Origin: Aliivibrio sifiae
GTDB lineage: Bacteria; Pseudomonadota; Gammaproteobacteria; Enterobacterales; Vibrionaceae
DNA: 64,000 bases
Direction of reading: 5' to 3'
NCBI RefSeq assembly: GCF_002954705.1
Contig: NZ_MSCO01000001.1
Location: 1,806,958 to 1,870,957, forward strand
The position numbers and the translations under genes are program-made. Position 1 is the stretch's first letter. Every line of letters starts with the position of its first letter. Shown here one piece after another: positions 47,770-57,175 of the stretch. The notes beneath the pieces are model-generated. The model was not told the origin of the DNA. It ran no database searches and saw only the letters and a program-made list of their open reading frames with translations.

Positions 47770-48564
47770 TTATTTCCATTGTTGTAAGAATGTATTAAGT
47801 ACATGTGTAAAGCGTTCGGGCTGTTCCACATGAGCGTTATGACCCGCCTGAGCAATGATTTGATACGTTAATTGACTTTGCTCAGCCAAGTGTTGAAATT
47901 TGTTATCTGCTTCGCCGCAAATATAAAGCATAGGAATGGTGCTACGATGTAAAGCATCAAGCAAGTACGGTTGCTTAGCCAGTGACGTCGATCTCAACAT
48001 CATTCCAATTGAGTGACCAAGGTTATCACTTCTTTTAGTGACTAAAACTTGTTTTTGCTCAGGGTTTAGTGAAGAAAATACTTTTTGTTGATACCAAGTG
48101 TCTAAAACATCAGCAATGGGTTGTTGCTCAAATCGTTCTGCCCATTGAATATCGTGATTAAGTCGAGCTCGTTTATCTTTCTCTGAGCGCAAACCAAAAT
48201 TGCCACCTTCAATACATAAACCACAAAGAGAAATTGATGACGGCAATTCAAAGTACGAACTCAAATACATAGCCACTCGCCCACCTAAAGAGTAACCAAC
48301 AAAAACAAACGATTGATACGGTGTTTGCTGCAATGATTCAACAATAAATTGGCATGTTTGCTCAAATCCTAAAATTTCATCCAATACTATTGATTGACTC
48401 AGCCCATGCCCGGGTAAATCAATCAATAACACAGGATATGATTGAGCAATAACAGAAGCAACCTCATCCCAATCTTGAGTTGACCCTAATAACCCATGCA
48501 AAAATACGACACAAGATTGCGTCGTATTTTCTTTTGGCACACTTAATTTAGAATAAAGTGGCAT
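47770..48564 (-). CDS. menH: 2-Succinyl-6-hydroxy-2,4-cyclohexadiene-1-carboxylate synthase
   Basis: MenH removes pyruvate from SEPHCHC to give SHCHC. The 264-residue alpha/beta-hydrolase has the nucleophile elbow [13 protein letters not shown] (Ser near residue 92), an oxyanion region [14 protein letters not shown] at the N-terminus, and the catalytic His in [11 protein letters not shown] near the C-terminus. It overlaps the end of menD by 17 bases, indicating translational coupling. Confidence 0.94.
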   Translation of the reverse strand: MPLYSKLSVPKENTTQSCVVFLHGLLGSTQDWDEVASVIAQSYPVLLIDLPGHGLSQSIVLDEILGFEQTCQFIVESLQQTPYQSFVFVGYSLGGRVAMYLSSYFELPSSISLCGLCIEGGNFGLRSEKDKRARLNHDIQWAERFEQQPIADVLDTWYQQKVFSSLNPEQKQVLVTKRSDNLGHSIGMMLRSTSLAKQPYLLDALHRSTIPMLYICGEADNKFQHLAEQSQLTYQIIAQAGHNAHVEQPERFTHVLNTFLQQWK

Positions 48565-50281
48565 GTTTAATCGTTTGGAATAAACGAGTTAGCTCTTCAC
48601 CAACTTGGCCCGATGGTGTGTTAATTTCAACTAAATGAAGCCCCTCTTTAAGGCCCTCATTTATCATAGACATAGCACAAGTTAGTGTTTCTGGCCTATG
48701 GTAGTTCAAACTAAACATCTCTGCGGCATGGCTAAACTCTAACTGATGCGGCATACGATAGAAGTCATCTTTTTTCTTCTCATCAACAGGCAATAAATCA
48801 AAAATACCGCCACCATCATTATTCATTACAATCAGTACAACGGGAGCCGTTGCTTGCTTTAGTAATGCTAATGAATTCAAATCGTATAGCAATGAGGTAT
48901 CACCGACTAAAGCCAATAAAGGGTTTTGATTTGCTCGTTGAACACCCACTGCGGTTGCGATTAATCCATCAATACCTGAGGCGCCACGATTGGTATAGGT
49001 ATGTTGCTGGTTTAATTCTCCAACCATATCTAACAATCGAACAATTAAGCTATTACCTATAAACCAATCACACGATTCAGCTTTTTGGCCTATGCTAAGC
49101 GCAAAACTTAATTCTGATAATGTTTCACTATGACAAACCATTGAACGCGCTAACGTGAGCGCATTTTGTGAAGCAACTTTAAGTGACTCACTCCACTCCA
49201 ATAATGGTGCGTGATCAAAGAAACAACCTCGCTCCTCTAAACTTTGGGTATGTACCTGACACCATATCGTGATCTCTGCACGATAACGTACATGAGAATG
49301 ATAACTTGCATCGAGTAATTCTGCGTGTGGGTCAATCAAGTAATAATCTTGTTGGTATTTTTCTAACCATGCAGCTAAGCGTTTAGAAACTAAACGAGCT
49401 CCAAATTGCAATACGCACTCCACATCAGCAAGCAGCTCTGCACATGCCTGATTTTGCAGCCACAAATCGTAATGAGCCCACGATGAGTAATAACCTGATT
49501 GTGGATCTGACAACACTGGCCAACCTAGCTCTTTTGCTAATGCCGCAGCCGCTTGTGCTTCTTCTAACGTCACTTTACCAATAATAACCATCCCTTTCTT
49601 TTGTGCCACTTTCATCCATTGAGGTGATACGGTCACATTTGAAGAATAGGTCGGTTGTTCAATATAAGGAGAGAATGCTGCTTTCCACGCTTGAATAGGT
49701 GCAAGATAATCACGTAGAAGATCTTCGTCTTTTTTACCATAAAACGGTTCAGGAAAAGGACAGTTAATATGAATAGCCCCACCCTGTTGTTGCTGTGTAA
49801 AGCACGCTTGATCAAGTCGACTTAATAACCATTGTGCAGGAACATTAAGACTTGGTGAAGGCAATTGTAGAGAATGACAAACATGAGATGTAAATATACT
49901 TTGCTGATTGATTGCTTGGTTTGCACCACAATTAATTAACTCAACCGGTCTGTCAGCAGTAAGCAACACCAGTTTTTCTTTTGTTAGACCCGACTCCGCG
50001 ACAGAAGGCAATAAATTAGCGACAGCTGTTCCAGAAGTAACAATAACAGCAACCGCTTCATTTGAGGCTTTGGCAATACCAAGCGCTAAAAAACCCAACC
50101 CTCGCTCATCAAAATGTGTATGAATAGATAAATGTACGTGCTCTGAAGCAGCAAGTGTTAATGGGGTTGAGCGAGATCCCGGAGCAATACAAATATGCTT
50201 CACTCCATTTCGAACTAACTCTTCAATAATCAACTCAGCCCAAACTTGGTTTAGCATTATTTGCTGCTCTGGTTGCATCAT
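48548..50281 (-). CDS. menD: 2-Succinyl-5-enolpyruvyl-6-hydroxy-3-cyclohexene-1-carboxylate synthase
   Basis: MenD is the thiamine-diphosphate enzyme that adds a succinyl semialdehyde unit from 2-oxoglutarate to isochorismate. The 577 residues begin with the pyrimidine-binding domain (HICIAPGSRSTPLTLA and the HFDERGLGF block) and end with the diphosphate domain, whose GDTSLLYDLNSL-x-MNNDGG region holds the metal motif GD...NN. It overlaps menF by 4 bases (ATGA-type coupling). Confidence 0.95.
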   Translation of the reverse strand: MMQPEQQIMLNQVWAELIIEELVRNGVKHICIAPGSRSTPLTLAASEHVHLSIHTHFDERGLGFLALGIAKASNEAVAVIVTSGTAVANLLPSVAESGLTKEKLVLLTADRPVELINCGANQAINQQSIFTSHVCHSLQLPSPSLNVPAQWLLSRLDQACFTQQQQGGAIHINCPFPEPFYGKKDEDLLRDYLAPIQAWKAAFSPYIEQPTYSSNVTVSPQWMKVAQKKGMVIIGKVTLEEAQAAAALAKELGWPVLSDPQSGYYSSWAHYDLWLQNQACAELLADVECVLQFGARLVSKRLAAWLEKYQQDYYLIDPHAELLDASYHSHVRYRAEITIWCQVHTQSLEERGCFFDHAPLLEWSESLKVASQNALTLARSMVCHSETLSELSFALSIGQKAESCDWFIGNSLIVRLLDMVGELNQQHTYTNRGASGIDGLIATAVGVQRANQNPLLALVGDTSLLYDLNSLALLKQATAPVVLIVMNNDGGGIFDLLPVDEKKKDDFYRMPHQLEFSHAAEMFSLNYHRPETLTCAMSMINEGLKEGLHLVEINTPSGQVGEELTRLFQTIKHATLF

Positions 50282-51600
50282 GCGACTTGCGACTCCGTGA
50301 TATCTGAATTTATAGAAATATCAGATTCTAATAAGGTACATAACGTGGATGTTTTTCTATCTAACTCTTCCCATTCGCTGCTTGGCTCAGAACCAGGAAC
50401 AATCCCTGCGCCAGCAAACAAATGTAATTTATTTCCCATCACTAATGCGCTTCTAATCGCAACACAAAATTCACTGCGTTGTTGACTTAAAAAACCAACG
50501 GCACCGCTGTACCAACCGCGGGCAAAAGGTTCATTATCAATAATAAAGTCCAATGCTGACATTCGAGGTAATCCTGCGATAGCCGCTGTGGGCTGCAAAT
50601 TATCAAGCAATTGTGAATCACTACAATCACTGTTTATTTCAGCAGAGATTGGGCGTTTTAAATGTTGAACTTTACGCAGTTTCACTAGCTCAGATGTTTC
50701 AGCCACATTCATAGACAAGCTAAACTTAGATAATCGATTAACAATGTCATCCACCACCAGGCGGTTTTCATATTGGTTTTTCTTATCTGAAATTAACCAT
50801 GACGCTAATTGATTATCTTCTTCTTCGTCATGCCCACGACCAATAGTTCCTGCTAGCGCTTCAGTTTTTAGTGCATAACCATTACGTACATATAGGCGCT
50901 CTGGTGTTGAGCCAATGAAGCAGTGTTCACTGTCTAATGCCATCATAAAATGGAAACTGTGACTATTTGCTTTACGACTGGCTTTCAAAAACTGCGCAGA
51001 AGATAAATTTTGATCTAACGTCAGTGTCGTTTTTCGTGCTAGCACTACCTTCTCAAACTGTTTATTTAAAATGGCCGTCAGTGCTTTATTGACCATATTG
51101 GTCCAATCCGCTTTTTCTGGCGTATTGATACGTTGTGTCACTCGACAATGTAATTCAGACAACGAGATAAAACTCTCAGATAATTTATTTAATGTCGATA
51201 GTAAGCGACTATTGTCTTCTGATAAGTTCACCATGATCTGCCATGATGACGCTAAACGTGAGATCTCAACTTGCGGCAAAAAGAAGAATGATGACATGCA
51301 ACGACGATTACGCTCGGTACGACCATCAAACGAACGTCCTCCCCAAATGCGCTGTTGTGGAGCTAATACTTGTTGTGCTGCACTTGGGTCTGTAAATGTT
51401 TTTACTTGGCCTAATACCGCGACTTCCTCTTTGCCATCACGAGACTGCCAATAAAATTTAGGGTAAACAGGTTGAGCTTCAAGCCAATCAATCAGTTGAT
51501 CACCAACAGACCAATCTAACTCAAGACAGATCGTATGAGATGACGTTGCCTGCGCTATTTGATGACGAATCGATTCAATGGCATTTTGAAAAGTGGACAA
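50278..51600 (-). CDS. menF: Isochorismate synthase MenF
   Basis: MenF isomerises chorismate to isochorismate, the first committed step to menaquinone. The 440-residue protein shows the chorismate-binding fold with FEKVVLARKTTL, TPERLYVRNGYALKTEALAGT and a LPRMSAL-x-FARGWYSGAVGFL block. First gene of the operon; the promoter should lie in 51601-51987, which it shares with divergent alaA. Confidence 0.94.
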   Translation of the reverse strand: MSTFQNAIESIRHQIAQATSSHTICLELDWSVGDQLIDWLEAQPVYPKFYWQSRDGKEEVAVLGQVKTFTDPSAAQQVLAPQQRIWGGRSFDGRTERNRRCMSSFFFLPQVEISRLASSWQIMVNLSEDNSRLLSTLNKLSESFISLSELHCRVTQRINTPEKADWTNMVNKALTAILNKQFEKVVLARKTTLTLDQNLSSAQFLKASRKANSHSFHFMMALDSEHCFIGSTPERLYVRNGYALKTEALAGTIGRGHDEEEDNQLASWLISDKKNQYENRLVVDDIVNRLSKFSLSMNVAETSELVKLRKVQHLKRPISAEINSDCSDSQLLDNLQPTAAIAGLPRMSALDFIIDNEPFARGWYSGAVGFLSQQRSEFCVAIRSALVMGNKLHLFAGAGIVPGSEPSSEWEELDRKTSTLCTLLESDISINSDITESQVA

Positions 51601-51987
51601 ATTAACCTCTCTTGATCGTTTTCAGCCATCATGGCACCGTATTGCACAAGCGGAATTGCTTGTTATTTCCTTGTATGAACTGGTGATTCTAGCAAAAGGT
51701 GACAAAATAAAAAATAATTCACATCAATTGTATGTATAAAAAATAAAACTCTTATCAAATTTTTATTTTTTGTGAAAATCTAAAACAAAGTAAATTATCC
51801 TTTATTTTGCTTAATTCCGCTCATAATCTCTGCTTTCACTACAAATGAATCAGAAACTCACCATGAATTAGTAGGAAATATTGTAGAGCCATTTTTTACA
51901 TGATTATTTTCTAAAAATTATTTCTCAGTCTCCTAAAAATAGTGTAATTTGGTGGTATAACGTTTTTCATTTTATCAGGGTTTCACC
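51601..51987. other. Divergent menF-alaA intergenic region
   Basis: This 387-base AT-rich region must hold the men operon promoter and the alaA promoter. The structure I can point to is an inverted repeat CAAGC-GGAATT-GCTTG around 51648-51663 near the menF start. I see no gene and no recognised operator. Confidence 0.5.
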
Positions 51988-53202
51988 ATGCAAAATATTG
52001 GAATGTCATCAAAACTTAGCAGTGTATGCTACGACATCCGCGGTCCAGTTCTTAAACACGCTAAAAGAATGGAAGAAGAAGGACAGAAAATTCTTAAACT
52101 AAACATCGGAAATCCCGCCCCGTTTGGTTTTGATGCCCCTGATGAAATTCTTGTTGATGTAATTAAAAACCTACCAACATCACAAGGCTACTGTGATTCA
52201 AAAGGTATTTATTCTGCTCGTAAGGCGGTCGTTCAACACTATCAACGCCGTGGTTTATTAGATTTAGACGTTGAAGATGTATACATCGGTAACGGAGCAT
52301 CTGAACTTATCGTAATGGCAATGCAAGCGCTATTAAATAATGGTGATGAAATGCTGGTTCCTGCACCAGATTACCCACTATGGACAGCTTCTGTTGCGCT
52401 TTCTGGTGGTAAACCTGTTCATTACATGTGTGATGAAAGCGCTGACTGGTATCCTGACCTTGATGATATCAAAAAGAAAATCACGCCAAATACCAAAGGG
52501 ATTGTATTAATCAACCCGAATAACCCAACGGGTGCGGTATACAGTCGTGATTTCTTATTGCAAGTCGTTGAGATTGCCCGTCAAAACAATCTGATTATCT
52601 TTGCCGATGAAATTTACGATAAAGTACTTTATGACGGTGCAGTTCATACGACTCTTGCTACTCTTGCTCCTGATATTTTAACCGTAACTTTCAACGGTCT
52701 ATCAAAAGCATACCGTGTATGTGGTTTCCGTGGTGGTTGGATGTTCTTGAATGGTCCTAAAGATCACGCTCAAGGTTATATTGCCGGTTTAGATATGCTG
52801 GCTTCAATGCGTTTGTGTGCCAACGTGCCAATGCAACACGCGATTCAGACTGCATTAGGCGGTTATCAAAGTATCAATGAACTTCTGCTTCCTGGTGGAC
52901 GTTTACTAGAACAACGTGATAAAGCATATGATTTAATAACACAAATCCCTGGTGTAAGTTGTGTTAAGCCAAAAGGCGCAATGTATTTATTCCCGAAACT
53001 TGACCCAAAAATGTACAAAATCAAAGATGATCAAAAATTTGTCTTAGATTTCTTAATTAAAGAAAAAGTATTATTGGTTCAAGGTACTGGCTTTAATTGG
53101 CCAAAACCCGACCACTTCCGTATCGTAACGCTGCCTCGTGTTGATGATTTAGAAACAGCAATTGGTCGTTTAGAGCGTTTCTTACATACTTATAAACAAT
53201 AA
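51988..53202 (+). CDS. alaA: Glutamate-pyruvate aminotransferase AlaA
   Basis: AlaA is a PLP-dependent aminotransferase, the main alanine-forming enzyme with glutamate as donor. The 404-residue class I protein has GNGASELIVMAMQALLN, PNNPTGAVYS and the PLP Lys in FNGLSKAYRVCGFRGGW near residue 240. CAGGG precedes the ATG. Monocistronic with a strong terminator. Formerly YfbQ. Related aminotransferases are the main alternative, but the match to AlaA is close. Confidence 0.92.
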   Translation: MQNIGMSSKLSSVCYDIRGPVLKHAKRMEEEGQKILKLNIGNPAPFGFDAPDEILVDVIKNLPTSQGYCDSKGIYSARKAVVQHYQRRGLLDLDVEDVYIGNGASELIVMAMQALLNNGDEMLVPAPDYPLWTASVALSGGKPVHYMCDESADWYPDLDDIKKKITPNTKGIVLINPNNPTGAVYSRDFLLQVVEIARQNNLIIFADEIYDKVLYDGAVHTTLATLAPDILTVTFNGLSKAYRVCGFRGGWMFLNGPKDHAQGYIAGLDMLASMRLCANVPMQHAIQTALGGYQSINELLLPGGRLLEQRDKAYDLITQIPGVSCVKPKGAMYLFPKLDPKMYKIKDDQKFVLDFLIKEKVLLVQGTGFNWPKPDHFRIVTLPRVDDLETAIGRLERFLHTYKQ

Positions 53203-53217
53203 CTTTTCTAGTTAAAA

Positions 53218-53251
53218 CAAAAATGCCTGCATTCAATGCAGGCATTTTTTA
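53218..53251 (+). terminator. Rho-independent terminator of alaA
   Basis: AAAAATGCCTGCATT and AATGCAGGCATTTTTT form a long stem with a minimal loop. The sgrR stop lies a few bases beyond, so it may serve both. Confidence 0.9.
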
Positions 53252-53257
53252 TTCTCA

Positions 53258-55000
53258 TTAATCCTCAGTCCACACATCTTGAATCGCAGGCCAGCCCCAC
53301 CCTGTAATAGAAACCCCTTTAAGCACGCCCTGAAAACGTAAAGTCTGTCTATGATGAAATAAAGGCAATAACCTATAGTCACTGATCATACTTGAAGCAA
53401 CAGATTCTAATTTCCCTAAATAATCCGCTAATTGACTCTCGCTTCTAATATTAATTAACTCTGCTTTCAACCACACCTTAATATCAGCAGAAAGGCTTTG
53501 ATGTAAAATTGGATTGGATAAGAGCCAACGATATACAGAGGTAGGGCGATTATCATCTAAATCTAAGCTAGTTAAAATGATGTCTTCAAGCAATGTATTT
53601 TCTTTCGCCTTTTGATAAAAATCATCAAACGCATAACTATTAACTTCACACTTAATTCCAATCTGATTTAATAGCTCGATAATAATGCTCGCGCATCTAA
53701 ACAAGGCTTGATGGTCAAATACTGCAATGGTTAAAGTATCAGGTAACTCTTGTTTGTCCGAAGGAGAATGAATCGTTTTCATCCAATGCTGAAGTAAATT
53801 ATACGCAGGCACAGCTTCTATTTTACCTCTAGATTGAACCAATTGTTCCTGCAATTTATCAGGCGCTAAAATCTGACTTAAATATTTACGCTGTAATAAT
53901 GATAACCCTGAATTATGATTAAAAAGTGCAAGTAAACATCCATCTTCAATTCGTGTTCTTACCTCATTATTTTTAACTTTTTTATTGTCTTCATTCTTTT
54001 CAAGATAATGACTACATTCTGCTTCTTTACTTACACCGGCACCACCGCTTTTCATTGCAATTTTACCTAATGAATCTCTCATCACCTTCCATATAGTGAC
54101 CGTATCAGCCAATGCTCGACAACTATAATATCGATCAAAAGCCTGCAACTGTAATCGAGTTTCTGAATGCTCTTCTACTTGAAATGCACCACTACCAACA
54201 ATTGTTTTTGATGAAAATAATTGAGAAACAGGTTGAATAGAATAGCGGGCATCTGCCAGTAGTCCGGCAAAACCAAGATCAGGCTGATCCAATTGAAACT
54301 GGATACAATGAGAGTTACTTGCCGTTATAGTAACGACATGTGCCAGTTCGTCTTGATACTCCGGCAACACTTTTAATTTTTGGAATAGTTCCACAATACA
54401 TTCTGCGGTAATGGCACTTCCATCATGAAAAGACAAATCCGGGCGTAAATAAAAGCGCCATTGATACAATTGTTCATTATAAACCCAATGATGCGCCAAT
54501 TGAGAAGAAAGGACTCCATTGCTGTCGCACTGAGTTAAACAGCAGTAAACCTGACGTAAAAGAAAGCGTTCACTGTTTCTTAAAGAACGATGTGGTAATA
54601 ATGCAGAGAAAGAACGGCGATAAGTTAGTTGAATATGTAATTGTCCTTCACGTCGAACCACACCTGATGTGTTTTGAAGTAATGAACCAAACAAAGCGCG
54701 ATCATTATTGATTAAAGATAACGCTTTCTCATATTTACCATTAGAGATCATTATCTTAGCTAATTCTGATTTTAGCTCTTCAACGTGAAAGTTTAAGTAA
54801 AGAATAGAACGCTGATTTCGGCCCACTTTAGGACGCCATTCTAACCACCCTAAGCTACTCATTTCTTTTAAAATCGTACGACAATGCCTTGCGCTAGTAA
54901 AAACGAGATCGGCTACCTCATTCAAGGTAATTAACACCTCGTTTCTAACACCTAATTTAACCATGCGGAAATAATACTGAGCTAACTTATCTTCAACCAA
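53258..55000 (-). CDS. sgrR: SgrR-family transcriptional regulator
   Basis: SgrR activates the glucose-phosphate stress small RNA sgrS in enterobacteria and contains a solute-binding-like sensor domain. The 580-residue protein has an N-terminal winged helix (ITLNEVADLVFTSARHCRTI, about residues 24-43) and a C-terminal SBP_bac_5-like domain (QVYCCLTQCDSNGVLSSQLA and WRFYLRPDLSFHDGS). Whether an sgrS-like RNA lies upstream is not clear: no such gene is obvious in 55001-55338, most of which is a dispersed repeat. Confidence 0.85.
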   Translation of the reverse strand: MVEDKLAQYYFRMVKLGVRNEVLITLNEVADLVFTSARHCRTILKEMSSLGWLEWRPKVGRNQRSILYLNFHVEELKSELAKIMISNGKYEKALSLINNDRALFGSLLQNTSGVVRREGQLHIQLTYRRSFSALLPHRSLRNSERFLLRQVYCCLTQCDSNGVLSSQLAHHWVYNEQLYQWRFYLRPDLSFHDGSAITAECIVELFQKLKVLPEYQDELAHVVTITASNSHCIQFQLDQPDLGFAGLLADARYSIQPVSQLFSSKTIVGSGAFQVEEHSETRLQLQAFDRYYSCRALADTVTIWKVMRDSLGKIAMKSGGAGVSKEAECSHYLEKNEDNKKVKNNEVRTRIEDGCLLALFNHNSGLSLLQRKYLSQILAPDKLQEQLVQSRGKIEAVPAYNLLQHWMKTIHSPSDKQELPDTLTIAVFDHQALFRCASIIIELLNQIGIKCEVNSYAFDDFYQKAKENTLLEDIILTSLDLDDNRPTSVYRWLLSNPILHQSLSADIKVWLKAELINIRSESQLADYLGKLESVASSMISDYRLLPLFHHRQTLRFQGVLKGVSITGWGWPAIQDVWTED

Positions 55001-55338
55001 AACATCACCTATCTTTAGTAACTAGCATCCTCATTTAAAGAAAATACAGGTAATCTGAGTAAAATTACAGCTAAAGATCAATATAACAGGAAGAAAAATA
55101 AAAAATATACTCTCTTTTTTACTTCCTTATAATTTGAAATAATTTGCTTATACCAATGTAACTAATTAAATGATCTATTTATTACGCAGGAAAATCACTT
55201 AAGAGTAAGGCAAAAATTCTTATAAGTAGTCATTCTACAATAATAATTTTTAACGCAACTATTGAGTAATTTAACCAGTAATAATGATCAGGTAATTAAT
55301 GGAATTGGTATTATTCAATAACGACAGTAGGTTCTATT
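55001..55338. other. sgrR upstream region containing repeat copy C
   Basis: This 338-base gap starts at the sgrR promoter side. The dispersed repeat occupies 55150-55311, and the rest is AT-rich. A 5' stretch of about 150 bases remains that could hold a divergent sgrS-like small RNA, but I see no paired hairpin with a T run to support it. Confidence 0.5.
55150..55311. repeat. Dispersed repeat, copy C (full length)
   Basis: 162 bases running from ATACCAAT to ATTGGTAT, with perfectly inverted 8-base tips. Internal blocks CGCAGGAAAATCACTTAAG, AGTAAGGCAA, AGTAGTCATTCTACAAT and CGCAACTATTGAG match copies at 14331 and 26622. Non-coding. Confidence 0.75.
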
Positions 55339-55521
55339 ATGAAATTATTATCAACGACACACACAACAGCCCTTAGAGACTATTATCAATCAAAATTAGT
55401 CATAACAAGAAATTGGCTTGAAGTTGAGGCTATCTTATACATGTCCTCACTACTCAACCTCAACTCTACAGAAATAAATAACGAGGAGTTAAATGGCAAA
55501 AATAAGAATATTCAGAACTAA
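55339..55521 (+). CDS. Possible small protein beside a dispersed repeat
   Basis: A 60-residue frame (MKLLSTTHTTALRDYYQSKL at the start) with a good ribosome-binding site (AGTAGG 7 bases before the ATG). It has no recognised domain; the second half is polar and Asn-rich. Inside its end, GAGGAG stands before another ATG (55493) in a different frame that would give 40 residues, partly antisense to the reductase gene. I cannot say whether either is expressed. It is divergent from sgrR, where some enterobacteria have sgrST, but it does not resemble SgrT. Confidence 0.4.
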   Translation: MKLLSTTHTTALRDYYQSKLVITRNWLEVEAILYMSSLLNLNSTEINNEELNGKNKNIQN

Positions 55522-55540
55522 ATTAATGATCAAAAATATT

Positions 55541-56074
55541 TCAACGCTCTCTTATAAAATGGTTCTGAACAATAGCACCAAGGAAGGTGTCACTCTTGAC
55601 GAACTTAAAATTTAAGGGAGCGTTCAAATCACCAAATAACGGAGAACCTCCACCTAAAAGCACAGGTATAGTGGTAATAATTAACTCATCAATCAGATCT
55701 TCTTTTAAGAAATTCTGTATGGTGACACCGCCATCGATATACAGATTTTTAAAGCCTTTTGCATGAATAGCTGCCAATACCTCTACTAACGCCCCTTTCA
55801 CTAGAAAGATCTTATCTTCATATCCTTCAGGCACTGATGCCATCGTATTACTCAATACAAAAACAGGCTTTGAATATGGCCAATCGATCCCAAAGCTTAA
55901 TACCATATCAAGCGTATTACGCCCCATCACCATAGCATCAACACGATCAAAATGTGCCGCGTATCCCATGTCATTGCCTTCTGAGTTTGGTATTGCATGT
56001 AACCAATCTATCCCTCCATTTTTATCAGCGATATACCCGTCTAAGCTTGTTGCTATAAATACACTGTTTGACAT
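55541..56074 (-). CDS. Dihydrofolate reductase/RibD C-domain family protein
   Basis: The 177-residue protein has the reductase fold of the RibD C-terminal/DHFR-like family: FIATSLDGYIADKNGGIDWL at the N-terminus, VMGRNTLDMVLSFG in the middle and NLYIDGGVTIQNFL, then PVLLGGGSPLFGDL. Members are NADPH-dependent reductases of uncertain substrate (YyaP/YwjB type). It is a single gene, 24 bases after the AraC-type gene ends, on the same strand, so the two may be cotranscribed. Confidence 0.85.
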   Translation of the reverse strand: MSNSVFIATSLDGYIADKNGGIDWLHAIPNSEGNDMGYAAHFDRVDAMVMGRNTLDMVLSFGIDWPYSKPVFVLSNTMASVPEGYEDKIFLVKGALVEVLAAIHAKGFKNLYIDGGVTIQNFLKEDLIDELIITTIPVLLGGGSPLFGDLNAPLNFKFVKSDTFLGAIVQNHFIRER

Positions 56075-56098
56075 ATTTAAATTCCTATTTTCTCTAAA

Positions 56099-56983
56099 CT
56101 AAGCAACACACCCTTTAGGTGTCATATTAAAATGGCGTTTAAACTCTCGGCTAAATTGTGATGTACTGGTATAACCGACAGAATGAGCAGCATCATTAAC
56201 CCGTCGTCCTTCTAGTTGAATCAACTCTTTGGCTTTGTTTAAACGTACTTTTTTTAAGTATTGTAGCGGAGACTCTAGCGTGACTTTGCGAAAAGCAGAA
56301 TGAAACGCAGAGACACTCATATTTGCCTCTTCTGCTAGATGTTGAACAGTTAACCCATCAGCATACGATTGATGCATTTTATTCATCGCTTTAGCTACTC
56401 GTGCATATTGCCCATCATGATGTGCTAAGTTGAATAATACGTGCCCTTCTGTACCAGTAAGAACCCGATATACGATCTCATTTAATAGAGATTCACCGAG
56501 TAACTTAGTATCAAGATCACTATGTAACGCCAACATTAAACGCTTACAGCTATCAAGCATGTCATCAGCCATTTTTACTGATGTTAGTCCAAAACCACCT
56601 TGGTTCGATTTAATTGGAGCTTGAAAATTAGCGGCCTCAAGTTCATTCACTAATCGATGAAGTAAGGTTGAATCAACATTAATCGTTAATCCTAATAATG
56701 GCGCATCATCTTCAGGAAAGGCCTCACACTCTAATGGCATAGGAACACCAACGACTAGATAATCATCAGGCCCATAATGTACAGGCTGATTACCTATATG
56801 AATGTGTTTGTGCCCTTTACCCATAACAATAATGCCAGATTGATAAACAAACGGCTGCCGTTGATTTCCTTTGCTACTGCGGTAAAACCACACATTTGGT
56901 ATTGCTGTTTCTCTAATACCTTCCAGATCATTAAAGCCATAACGATCAGCATAGCTTTGCATTAAATCACCAAGAGAATTCAT
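56099..56983 (-). CDS. AraC-family regulator, YqhC type
   Basis: From the ATG at 56983 (AAGGAG 5 bases upstream) this is a 294-residue regulator with an N-terminal AraC-type cupin domain and a C-terminal double helix-turn-helix (VQHLAEEANMSVSAFHSAFR and HSVGYTSTSQFSREFKRHF). It is divergent from the yqhD-type alcohol dehydrogenase gene; in E. coli the AraC-family protein YqhC activates yqhD in response to aldehydes. I infer the same here. It is also upstream of the DHFR-like gene on the same strand. Confidence 0.88.
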   Translation of the reverse strand: MNSLGDLMQSYADRYGFNDLEGIRETAIPNVWFYRSSKGNQRQPFVYQSGIIVMGKGHKHIHIGNQPVHYGPDDYLVVGVPMPLECEAFPEDDAPLLGLTINVDSTLLHRLVNELEAANFQAPIKSNQGGFGLTSVKMADDMLDSCKRLMLALHSDLDTKLLGESLLNEIVYRVLTGTEGHVLFNLAHHDGQYARVAKAMNKMHQSYADGLTVQHLAEEANMSVSAFHSAFRKVTLESPLQYLKKVRLNKAKELIQLEGRRVNDAAHSVGYTSTSQFSREFKRHFNMTPKGCVA

Positions 56984-57175
56984 CAGCACTCCTTTATCTA
57001 ATCAAGATCACATCTATTACTTTCTTTTTTAAAAATACAGCCGATTGTAGAAATAGGCAATAAAAATCCATAAATTCACCTTACAAAAGCAACAATTGAA
57101 TACTAATATGCACTTATTGAAATGATAAGTTCTAGAAAATAGAACATCACCTTTTGGAAGAAATGAGGTACAGCA

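Noticed and set aside
55001-55338. An SgrS-like small RNA upstream of sgrR.
   Set aside because: Most of the gap is the dispersed repeat, and no hairpin with a T run or ptsG-pairing-like sequence was recognised.
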